Below the pieces are notes generated by a model. It did no database searches and had not been told where the DNA came from. It saw only the letters and a list, made by a program, of their open reading frames with translations. A program made the translations under genes and the position numbers. From positions 1 through 11,991 of the forward strand of contig JAPPHP010000397.1 in NCBI GenBank assembly GCA_028821035.1: DNA of 11,991 nucleotides. The letters run 5' to 3'. Shown here piece after piece: positions 7,009 through 11,991 of this stretch. Position 1 is the stretch's first letter; each line of letters starts with the position of its first letter. Source of the DNA: Gammaproteobacteria bacterium (GTDB taxonomy: Bacteria; Pseudomonadota; Gammaproteobacteria; Pseudomonadales; Azotimanducaceae).

Positions 7009-7034
7009 CGGTCCGCGGGCGAACGCGCTGACCG
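7009..7034. terminator. Imperfect hairpin between convergent genes
   Basis: CGGTCCGCG (7009-7017) pairs with CGCG-CT-GACCG (7024-7034) with a 2-base bulge and a 6-base loop. It fills almost the whole 30-base gap between the stops of the LexA-like gene and the minus-strand 396-aa gene. It could end transcription both ways. There is no T-run, so support is modest. Confidence 0.3.
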
Positions 7035-7036
7035 TA

Positions 7037-8227
7037 TCAGGACTCGCGCGTGGCCATGTAGGCCGCGAACAGGCCCGGATGGAGCGTGCGCAACTCCGCG
7101 CGCAACGCGACGCTCGGCAAGCCTTCCTCGCCCTGTAGCGCGCGCAATACGTTGAAGGTGCGCGCCGCATCGTCGCTCTCCGACGCCTCCGGCAGGCTGG
7201 CGGCCAGCCTCGGCTCGGCGATGAGCAGCCAGGCGGGGAACCACGCGGGCGCGAGGTCCTCTTCGAGCACATCCGAGTTCTGTGCTTCGCGCCATGCCCC
7301 CGCCATGGCCCGATCAGGGAACCCGGGCGCGCGAATTCGCCTCTCGAAGGCCTTCGGGTCGAGCCGGCACAACGCGAACCAGCACTCCCTCGCCGCCACA
7401 CGTTCGTTCAGCGCCCAGTATGCCTCTGCCAGTGTCGCGACCAAGTCCGGGTTCGAGGCGTGTTCGCGCGTCCCCCGAACCGTACGGACGACCGCCCGGC
7501 TATCGCCACACCGGGCCCAGGCGCGGCTGGCGTGCAGCTCCGGACGCACCGGGTCGAAAGCTACTCCCTCCAACGCACCGGCGACATCCCGCCACAGCGG
7601 CGCGAGAAACTCCCCGCCCTCCCGGGCAAGCAAGGCCGACGCGGCCGGGAGCCACTCGCGCTCCAGCCGGGCCAGCCGCTCACCGGCGCTCGCCGGCGAG
7701 CCAACCGGCGGCGCCTCGAGGGCCGCGATCAGAGCTTCGGCGTGCGCAACCGAGCGATGCTCCGCCATCTGTCCCACGAGCCGTTCAAGCTCTCGGCGTG
7801 CGAGTGGGGCATCGCGTGCGAGCAGGGCGTCCCGCAGGGCCTGGATCGCCAGCGCGCCGGCGCTGTCCACGAACAGGTCGAGCTGGCACCCATCCGCCGG
7901 CGGTCGCCAAGTCGAACGGAGCAGGGCGTCCAGTTCCGGGTCGTCCACGCCCGGATACGACTCGCCACCTGACTCCTGCACTTCCAGCCCCAGGTGGGCC
8001 GCAAGGTCCCGCGCCTCGCCCAGCAGTTCCCCAACAGCGGGCCAATCGTCGACGGCAAGCCTGACGCGCGGCAGGTCCTCCCCGTGCCGGGCAGTCTCCT
8101 CCGGCTCACCCAGCAACCCGGAGACACGAAGCACATCAATGGCCGAGAACTCGCCGAGCTCGAGGAGCAGGCCGCAGACCGCGTCCATCAGTGGCGGCGC
8201 GACGAGATCGTCCGTTGGGCGCTTCAT
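7037..8227 (-). CDS. Uncharacterised helical (TPR-like) protein with a QLDLF motif
   Basis: I do not recognise a named family. The 396-aa protein is rich in Ala, Leu, Glu and Arg, with no signal peptide and no membrane segment, so it should be cytoplasmic. Residues 1-105 form an acidic N-terminal part. A Pro-rich linker (RPPADGC, 108-114) leads into QLDLFVDS (115-122). From there to the end, paired amphipathic helices (ALRDALLARDAPLARRELERLVGQM; ASNPDLVATLAEAYWALNERVAARECWFALCRLDP, 257-291) resemble tetratricopeptide repeats, suggesting a protein-protein interaction scaffold. QLDLF matches the consensus by which bacterial proteins bind the DNA polymerase sliding clamp; this may be chance. The ATG at 8227 has only AGGG close upstream. 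The vapC gene lies 142 bases upstream on the same strand. The real-gene call rests on length, codon bias and GC-rich third positions. Confidence 0.75.
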   Translation of the reverse strand: MKRPTDDLVAPPLMDAVCGLLLELGEFSAIDVLRVSGLLGEPEETARHGEDLPRVRLAVDDWPAVGELLGEARDLAAHLGLEVQESGGESYPGVDDPELDALLRSTWRPPADGCQLDLFVDSAGALAIQALRDALLARDAPLARRELERLVGQMAEHRSVAHAEALIAALEAPPVGSPASAGERLARLEREWLPAASALLAREGGEFLAPLWRDVAGALEGVAFDPVRPELHASRAWARCGDSRAVVRTVRGTREHASNPDLVATLAEAYWALNERVAARECWFALCRLDPKAFERRIRAPGFPDRAMAGAWREAQNSDVLEEDLAPAWFPAWLLIAEPRLAASLPEASESDDAARTFNVLRALQGEEGLPSVALRAELRTLHPGLFAAYMATRES

Positions 8228-8369
8228 CCCTGGCTACGCACGAAACCGGGCCGGGTTCTTCCGACGGCCCGACGAAGGAAGCGTACATCCCGCGGACTGA
8301 CCGAGCACATTGCCGGAGGATAGAGACGGGCCGGGTCGGGGCCCAACGTCAACGAGATCGATTGCTGCG

Positions 8370-8813
8370 TCAGCCGCCGGCAGGGCGGAGCGGATGCTGC
8401 CATCGAAGCCCTGCGAACCGGTTGAAGTCGGAGTCCGTCGAAACCATGGTGCATCCGTGCTCCATCGCGATCGCGGCGTGCTGAGCGTCGGCAACCAGCT
8501 TGCCTGTTGCGTTCGCCTCGCGGCACAGTTCCTCGAAGATGGACAGGTGATCGGGACCGGGACCGACGATCCGCGCCGTCGGTCGTTCCACAAGCGACGA
8601 CACGAAGTCGAAAGCCGTCGCGAGGGTTGCCGGAGGATCGAAGATCCGGTGATTCGTGGCGACACGGACGAAACCGGACAGCACGAGCACGGACAGGGCG
8701 AACGGCTCCGGGCCCGTCGCCAACTGCGTGAGCCAGCGCACGTACTCGGCGTGCTCGGCGACCACATCCTCGAAGTGGGCGTAGATCAGGACATTGACGT
8801 CGGGGAGCAGCAC
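8370..8813 (-). CDS. vapC: VapC-type PIN-domain toxin (ribonuclease)
   Basis: PIN-domain toxins of type II toxin-antitoxin systems are Mg-dependent RNases that stop translation when not bound by their antitoxin. The 147-aa protein has PDVNVLIYAHFED (4-16, D5 metal ligand), SVLVLSGFVRVATNHRIF (41-58), and LVADAQHAAIAMEHGCTMVSTDSDFNRFAGL (106-136) with D109, D127 and D129. It ends LRWQHPL, typical of the subfamily of mycobacterial-type PIN toxins (TIGR00028-like). The glutamate found after the second strand in many PIN domains reads here LSG; I believe this is common in the subfamily. The start is GTG at 8813, 7 bases after the antitoxin stop, so the two genes form one transcript with antitoxin first. 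Confidence 0.9.
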   Translation of the reverse strand: MLLPDVNVLIYAHFEDVVAEHAEYVRWLTQLATGPEPFALSVLVLSGFVRVATNHRIFDPPATLATAFDFVSSLVERPTARIVGPGPDHLSIFEELCREANATGKLVADAQHAAIAMEHGCTMVSTDSDFNRFAGLRWQHPLRPAGG

Positions 8814-8820
8814 CCGGCCG

Positions 8821-9075
8821 CTACCGTCTCAGGCCGAAAAGCGTTTCGTCGTCTTCGATATCCACGGACCTCGGCCGGTCCAGGTCAACACCGGACCGGG
8901 CGCGACTGCCAGACGTGGTGACCAACCTGAATGCCGGAGGTTCCGATGGCGCACGCTGCTTCAGCGCGTCGTCAAGGACCTTGGCGATGAACGCACTCAC
9001 ACTCAGATTCTGGGCGGCCGCCGCCCGACGCACCTGTTTCGAGAGCTGTTCGTTGAGCGATATTGTCGTCCGCAT
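8821..9075 (-). CDS. vapB: VapB-type ribbon-helix-helix antitoxin
   Basis: The start MRTTISLNEQLSKQVRRAAA gives the beta strand and first helix of a ribbon-helix-helix (CopG/Arc) DNA-binding domain; residues NLSVSAFIAKVLDDAL complete the second helix. The acidic C-terminal tail (VDIEDDETLFGLRR) is the part expected to fill the active site of VapC. The 84-aa product would neutralise the toxin and, with it, repress their own promoter. I chose the ATG at 9075 because it begins the conserved domain. An in-frame ATG at 9087 would add four residues (MLCI); neither has a clear ribosome binding site. The gene is immediately upstream of vapC on the minus strand and divergent from the small-protein module at 9243. 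Confidence 0.87.
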   Translation of the reverse strand: MRTTISLNEQLSKQVRRAAAAQNLSVSAFIAKVLDDALKQRAPSEPPAFRLVTTSGSRARSGVDLDRPRSVDIEDDETLFGLRR

Positions 9076-9100
9076 GATGCAGAGCATAACTGGTCATCAT
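9074..9100. promoter_or_regulatory. Inverted repeat at the vapB start, possible autoregulatory operator
   Basis: ATGATG at 9074-9079 and CATCAT at 9095-9100 form an inverted repeat with a 15-base centre covering the vapB start codons. Ribbon-helix-helix antitoxins bind short inverted or direct repeats at their own promoters, so the place is right, but six-base arms that include start codons can occur by chance. Confidence 0.25.
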
Positions 9101-9176
9101 CAACGCATCAACGCGTGTCGGTCAGCGGTCGGTCTCTTTGCGGTCGCGCGGTGGCGACCTGGACGCCCCAGGGGCG

Positions 9177-9204
9177 TTGACACGCGGCGAGGCTGGCGGA
9201 GAAT
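9177..9204 (+). promoter_or_regulatory. Sigma70-like promoter of the small two-gene module
   Basis: A perfect -35 box TTGACA (9177-9182) is followed after 16 bases by GAGAAT (9199-9204), which matches four of six -10 positions. Transcription would start near 9211, giving a leader of about 30 bases before the ATG at 9243. This is the clearest promoter in the window. Confidence 0.5.
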
Positions 9205-9242
9205 GCCAAGTTACTCGTTGGGGCGCGCACGAGTCGGGAGCG

Positions 9243-9482
9243 ATGGAACGCGGGTTCGAGGTGCTCGGCACCGTGCGCGATGTCGAGACGATAGCCGTCG
9301 GCGGCGGCGTGCGCGTCCGGCAGCACCTGCGTCGGACCTACGGGCGAGGCAGATGGCGCAAGATGAAGGGATACGCAACGGTGCGACTGAACAACGGCAC
9401 GGTGGTGGAAGCCGAGGTTCATTGGTTCGAGGCACACGGTATTGGCCGCAGGGACCTCAAGATCAAGAGGCTGTTGGAATGA
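9243..9482 (+). CDS. Small conserved protein of unknown function, first gene of a pair
   Basis: The 79-aa product is basic and strand-rich, with GGVRVRQHLRRTYGRGRWRK (21-40) followed by MKGYATVRLNNGTVVEAEVHWFEAHGIGRRDLKIKRLLE (41-79). I recognise the tail, especially ATVRL.(D/N)G and EVHW(Y/F)EAHGIG, as a conserved hypothetical family seen in several phyla, without a known function. The dense Arg/Lys patch suggests nucleic acid or partner binding (inference). I chose the ATG at 9243: upstream in-frame codons back to a TTG at 9138 look non-conserved, and GGGAG precedes the ATG, though only two bases away. Its stop overlaps the ATG of the next gene (ATGA), so the two are translationally coupled. 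It is transcribed divergently from vapBC. Confidence 0.75.
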   Translation: MERGFEVLGTVRDVETIAVGGGVRVRQHLRRTYGRGRWRKMKGYATVRLNNGTVVEAEVHWFEAHGIGRRDLKIKRLLE

Positions 9483-9706
9483 GCGAATTCGTAATCTGCA
9501 TCGACAATCGAGGCAATCCGGCCAGCCTGATCGTCGGCAAGGCGTACCGGACGGTGGAAGACCCAGATGCCGAGGAGCGCGGCTTGCTCAGGGTTGTCGA
9601 CGAGGACACATCGGAACCGGACGGCTACCTCTACGCAGCCTCGATGTTCGCGCCAGTGGAGTTGCCCGACATAGCCAAGCGGGCGCTTTCGGCGACCGTT
9701 AGCTGA
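9479..9706 (+). CDS. Small conserved protein of unknown function, second gene of the pair
   Basis: The 75-aa acidic protein reads MSEFVICIDNRGNPASLIVG (1-20), KAYRTVEDPDAEERGLLRVV (21-40), then DEDTSEPDGYLYAASMFAPVELP (41-63). I recognise this pattern (C-I-x-N-x-G-x-x-A-S-L near the start, G-x-x-R-V-x-D-E mid-way, YLY..xxFxPVELP near the end) as a small, probably all-beta conserved hypothetical. No catalytic residues or membrane segments are evident. It starts at the ATG overlapping the previous stop, with AGAGG eight bases upstream inside that gene. An acidic small protein coupled to a basic small protein suggests the two bind each other. A longer frame extending back to 8915 runs antisense to vapB and is not believed. 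Confidence 0.78.
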   Translation: MSEFVICIDNRGNPASLIVGKAYRTVEDPDAEERGLLRVVDEDTSEPDGYLYAASMFAPVELPDIAKRALSATVS

Positions 9707-9720
9707 CGGTAGCCAGGCTC

Positions 9721-10479
9721 CTACCCCCGCCCCACGAACGGCATCTGCGTCGCCATCACCGTCATGAAGAGCACGTTGGTGTCGAGGGGCAGGTTGGCCA
9801 TGTAGACGACCGCGCGCGCCACGTTGTCGACGTCCATCGTCGCCTCGGCCCGCACCGATCCGTCCGGCTGCATCACGCCCTCGCCCATCCGGGCCGTCAT
9901 GTCCGTGTAGGCGTTGCCGATGTCGATCTGGCCGCAGGCGATGTTGTGCGGGCGGCCGTCGAGGGCCGTCGCCTTGGTCAGGCCCGTCATGCCGTGCTTC
10001 GTGGCGGTGTAGGGCGCCGAGTTGGGGCGCGGGGTGTGCGCCGAGATCGAGCCGTTGTTGATGATGCGGCCGCCGGGCGGATTCTGCGCCTTCATCATGC
10101 GGAACGCGTGCTGCGTGCACACGAAGGCGCCCGTCAGGTTCACGTCCACGACCTGCCGCCACTTGTCGACGGCGAGGTCCTCGAGGGGCACGGGCGCGGC
10201 GCCGCAGCCGGCGTTGTTGAAGAGCACGTCGAGCCGCCCGAACCGCTCCTTCGTCGCGGCGAAGAGATGTGCGATCGAGGCGTCGTCGCTGACGTCCGTC
10301 GGCACGACCAGGGCCCGCTCGGCGCCGCCGGATTCCTCGACGGCGGCGTGCAATCGCTCTTCGCGCCTCCCCGCGAACACAACCGCGTAGCCGTCTTCCA
10401 GGATGGCGAGGGCCGAGGCCTTGCCGACACCGCTGCCGGCGCCCGTCACGATGGCCACGCGATGGTCGTTTTCGCTCAT
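9721..10479 (-). CDS. Short-chain dehydrogenase/reductase (SDR)
   Basis: This 252-aa classical SDR uses NAD(P)(H) for keto/hydroxyl conversion. Motifs: TGAGSGVG (12-19), VVPTDVSD with D62, NNAG (88-91), and catalytic S144 (NNGSISA), Y157 and K161 (YTATK). The segment after the second strand (FAGRREERL) has an arginine pair, favouring NADPH. The C-terminal part (NVLFMTVMATQMPFVGRG) differs from the usual DGG ending, as in SDRs annotated generically as 3-oxoacyl-ACP reductase-like. I chose the ATG at 10479: homologous SDRs start about there and GGGGGGTG lies just upstream on the coding strand. A start 72 bases further up would add an unconserved stretch. It is not adjacent to the other SDR and shares no operon; its tail faces the small two-gene module 14 bases away. 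Substrate unknown. Confidence 0.92.
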   Translation of the reverse strand: MSENDHRVAIVTGAGSGVGKASALAILEDGYAVVFAGRREERLHAAVEESGGAERALVVPTDVSDDASIAHLFAATKERFGRLDVLFNNAGCGAAPVPLEDLAVDKWRQVVDVNLTGAFVCTQHAFRMMKAQNPPGGRIINNGSISAHTPRPNSAPYTATKHGMTGLTKATALDGRPHNIACGQIDIGNAYTDMTARMGEGVMQPDGSVRAEATMDVDNVARAVVYMANLPLDTNVLFMTVMATQMPFVGRG

Positions 10480-10678
10480 GCCGCACCCCCCGAAAAGGCG
10501 GCGCGATGCTAACACGCGGTCGTCCGTCTCGAGGCGGTCACCCACGTGCACGAAGCGTCTCCGCCATTTCGCGTAACCCGACCCCCTCCGCGGTTGCCGA
10601 AGCAGGAAACCGCCCCCTCTTCCGCGTAACTACGGCTGCCTGCCCCGTGAACACCGCCAGTACCGGGACGATATCCGC

Positions 10679-10707
10679 GAAAATTGTCTATGACATGGAC
10701 AGTTTTC
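10679..10707. promoter_or_regulatory. 29-base near-perfect palindrome, candidate operator
   Basis: Around the central A at 10693, 12 of 14 base pairs are symmetrical. The outer arms are GAAAA (10679-10683) and TTTTC (10703-10707), the inner arms TGTC (10685-10688) and GACA (10698-10701), and the core is ATG-A-CAT. Only the pairs 10684/10702 and 10689/10697 fail. Length and symmetry fit a dimeric repressor of the TetR or MarR type, and the site is AT-richer than its surroundings. It lies about 200 bases upstream of the minus-strand SDR start and about 260 upstream of the exported protein. Confidence 0.5.
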
Positions 10708-10774
10708 TGTGATGGCACCGTTCTCCAAGCGCAACGCCGAGGTGGGCGCTCTGACGCGTGGGCCCTTGAGGGGG

Positions 10775-10845
10775 CGCGCAGGGGTAGTGGATTAGCCGCG
10801 CAGGGGTAGTGGATTAGCCGCGCAGGGGTAGTGGATTAGCCGCGC
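10775..10845. repeat. 22-base tandem repeat, three identical copies plus a 5-base partial
   Basis: Identical units occupy 10775-10796, 10797-10818 and 10819-10840; each is CGCGCA followed by GGGGTAGTGGATTAGC. A fourth begins (CGCGC, 10841-10845) and then diverges. Perfect identity points to recent duplication by slippage or to active maintenance. The unit length is not a multiple of three and each copy carries stops, so it is non-coding. A replication iteron is conceivable by length, but there is no replication initiator gene or AT-rich block here. Confidence 0.95.
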
Positions 10846-10851
10846 CGACAA

Positions 10852-10877
10852 CAGTCCGAACCTGACGGAACGGACTG
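10852..10877 (+). other. Hairpin in the leader of the exported repeat protein
   Basis: CAGTCCG (10852-10858) and CGGACTG (10871-10877) form a perfect 7-base stem around a 12-base loop, followed by a short A-run (AAAAAA). It sits directly after the tandem repeats and about 90 bases before the ATG at 10970. It could be an mRNA leader structure. It lacks the T-run of a terminator in the plus direction, and on the minus strand the T-run comes on the wrong side. Confidence 0.4.
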
Positions 10878-10969
10878 CCGAAAAAAGAAGGTCGCTGTTG
10901 TTGCCGGCCGGTTCGCAGTTTGGCAGCGTGGCTGCGGAATTCCCTGATAGAGCAAGGAGCCTGCAATCC

Positions 10970-11991
10970 ATGTCGAAGCGGAATCCGATAATACCCGCCA
11001 AGCCCCTAGCCGAACAACTCACCCTGGCGAAGAGGGTTTTCACCACCGGGGCGTTCGCGCGCGTTTTCGGCTTCTGCGCCGTCGTGCTCGTCGCCTCGTC
11101 GGCCGCCGCCCAGGTCAAGGGAGCCTGGCTCGACCAGGTCATGGAGTGGTTCGTCGAGGCCGGCGAGGAAGTGACGCCGAGCCATGTCTACCAGGCCACT
11201 GCGGACCTGATCGCCGAGATACGCATTCTGCGCGGCGAACTCGGGGCGAGCGACTACCCGGTCGAGGCGGAGCGGCAGGAAGACCGCGCTCCGGTCCACG
11301 TCTACTCCAAGACCCTCGAAGTCATGGGCAAGGTGTCCCGCCTGCAGCGCCGGTTGGGCCTCCCGCCGGCCGAAATCGGCCAGATTCCGATCAAGGAGAT
11401 CGTGCCCCGCGACGTGCTGGAGAGCACGGTGGGCCTCCTGATCGAGACCCGCAGGATCAAGCAGCAGATGGTCATCGAGACGGAGATCGAGCCGGCGCCG
11501 TTCGTCGGCGGCAAGACCCCTTCGATGGCCTACAAGAACCTCGCGGACGCCTCGTTCCTGCTCGACGGGCTGGTCGGCCGCCCGCTCACCCCTGACGACG
11601 TGTTCTGGAACACGCAGCACATCCTGGACGAACTCGAACTGATCGCCGCGAAACTCCGCGTGCCCCTGGAGCTGACCCCGCCCCCCGTCGAGGGGTCCAA
11701 GACCCCGAAGGATGTCGCCCAGCAGGTGCTCCGCGCGAGCTACAAGGTGGTCAACCTCCAGATGCGGCTCGGGATGGACGCGTCGAGCGTCCCGCAGCTC
11801 ACCCTGGTGCGCGTGACGCCGTCCGAGGTCTTCGACGCGACGAGCATGCTGCTGGCGGAGATGACCCGCATCAAGGTCCACCTGGACATCAACGTGCCCC
11901 GCGACATCCACCCGGAACCGCGGATGAAGACGCCGACGGACCTGTTCGGGCAGATCCTGCTGATCATTCGCAACCTGGACCTGATGACCGC
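10970..11991 (+). CDS. Exported helical-repeat protein of unknown function (3' partial)
   Basis: The frame is open from the ATG at 10970 to the window end (340 codons, stop not reached). AAGGAG lies ten bases upstream. A basic N-terminus (to R31) and the hydrophobic run VFGFCAVVLVASSAAA (32-47) form a Sec signal peptide with probable cleavage at A47/Q48, so the mature protein is periplasmic or secreted. The rest consists of amphipathic helices each opened by a proline motif such as TPSHVYQ, TPDDVFW, TPKDVAQ or TPSEVFD. The prolines are at 70, 108, 146, 184, 208, 246, 284 and 322: a spacing of 38 throughout, with one 24-residue gap in the middle. Alternate units resemble each other: LLIETRRIK and LLAEMTRIK follow P146 and P284, while RLQRRLGL and NLQMRLGM follow P108 and P246. 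I know no family with this pattern and propose no function. Helical packing suggests a binding scaffold. Confidence 0.85.
   Translation, partial: MSKRNPIIPAKPLAEQLTLAKRVFTTGAFARVFGFCAVVLVASSAAAQVKGAWLDQVMEWFVEAGEEVTPSHVYQATADLIAEIRILRGELGASDYPVEAERQEDRAPVHVYSKTLEVMGKVSRLQRRLGLPPAEIGQIPIKEIVPRDVLESTVGLLIETRRIKQQMVIETEIEPAPFVGGKTPSMAYKNLADASFLLDGLVGRPLTPDDVFWNTQHILDELELIAAKLRVPLELTPPPVEGSKTPKDVAQQVLRASYKVVNLQMRLGMDASSVPQLTLVRVTPSEVFDATSMLLAEMTRIKVHLDINVPRDIHPEPRMKTPTDLFGQILLIIRNLDLMT

Larger units (their letters stand above)
10480..10969. other. 490-base non-coding spacer between divergent genes
   Basis: No convincing gene lies here. From left to right it holds the leader of the minus-strand SDR, a 29-base near-palindrome (10679-10707), a 27-codon frame from ATG 10712 that runs into the tandem repeats and stops there, three 22-base tandem repeats (10775-10840), a hairpin (10852-10877), and the ribosome binding site AAGGAG (10954-10959) of the exported repeat protein. 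The density of structured elements suggests a regulatory region serving both flanking genes, or a former insertion site. Confidence 0.6.

Noticed and set aside
7086..8300. A 404-codon plus-strand frame opposite the 396-aa gene
   Set aside because: It is extremely Ser/Arg/Ala-rich with no fold-like pattern. The minus-strand frame has balanced composition and amphipathic helices, so that strand was chosen.
8915..9706. A 263-codon plus-strand frame whose end is the 75-aa protein
   Set aside because: Its first part is antisense to vapB and has no family features; the conserved protein begins at the ATG at 9479, coupled to the gene before it.
9419..10486. A 355-codon minus-strand frame
   Set aside because: It overlaps the SDR in another frame on the same strand and is very rich in Arg and Gly, the composition of a shadow frame; the SDR has all its catalytic residues.
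10712..10795. A 27-codon frame (MAPFSKRNAEVGALTRGPLR...) after the 29-base palindrome
   Set aside because: It is short, has no clear ribosome binding site and stops within the first tandem repeat. It may be a gene remnant, but nothing supports expression.
10775..10845. CRISPR array or plasmid iterons
   Set aside because: The units are directly contiguous with no spacers, so this is not CRISPR; there is no Rep gene or AT-rich melting region, so an origin is unsupported.
11006..11911. A 301-codon minus-strand frame near the right edge
   Set aside because: It is antisense to the exported repeat protein, which has a signal peptide, a ribosome binding site and an exact internal periodicity.

Overview
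The window is GC-rich bacterial DNA (by eye about two-thirds G+C) with dense coding, GTG and ATG starts, Shine-Dalgarno sites and short gene overlaps. Gene content (phytanoyl-CoA dioxygenase, luciferase-like monooxygenase, short-chain dehydrogenases, class III CoA-transferases) fits a high-GC, metabolically versatile environmental bacterium, most likely a proteobacterium. Nothing here fixes the taxon: there is no rRNA, tRNA or housekeeping marker.

Layout. Bases 1-1104: the 3' part of a phytanoyl-CoA dioxygenase-family gene that begins before the window. Bases 1105-1239: an AT-richer spacer with repeated GGTGTC motifs, abutting a complete class II Fic protein (1240-2424). Bases 2425-2553: a spacer with three inverted repeats between convergent genes. 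Bases 2554-3396 (minus): a luciferase-like monooxygenase, divergent from 3511-6713 (plus), an apparent operon of a RhlG-like short-chain dehydrogenase and two class III (CaiB/BaiF-type) CoA-transferases overlapping by 4 bases. The first CoA-transferase lacks the catalytic aspartate and the second keeps it, suggesting a heteromeric enzyme with one active-site subunit.

Bases 6755-7006: a free-standing LexA-type winged-helix domain, convergent with an unrecognised 396-aa helical protein (7037-8227, minus) that contains the pentapeptide QLDLF. Bases 8370-9075 (minus): a VapBC-type toxin-antitoxin pair. Divergent from it is a two-gene module of small proteins (9243-9706, plus; ATGA overlap) with a good sigma70-like promoter; I recognise the pair as conserved hypotheticals but know no function. 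Bases 9721-10479 (minus): a second short-chain dehydrogenase. The spacer 10480-10969 holds a 29-base near-palindrome, a 22-base unit repeated three times and a hairpin. From 10970 to the window end runs an exported protein of unknown function built from helices that start at prolines spaced 38 residues apart; its stop lies beyond the window.

Working together (inference): the dehydrogenases, CoA-transferases, flavin-type monooxygenase and dioxygenase look like catabolic genes for an organic acid handled as a CoA thioester. The Fic gene, VapBC, the LexA-like regulator and the small-protein module look like accessory cargo between the metabolic blocks. The strongest leads for undescribed biology are the 38-residue repeat protein, the CoA-transferase pair with one catalytically degenerate subunit, and the small two-gene module.
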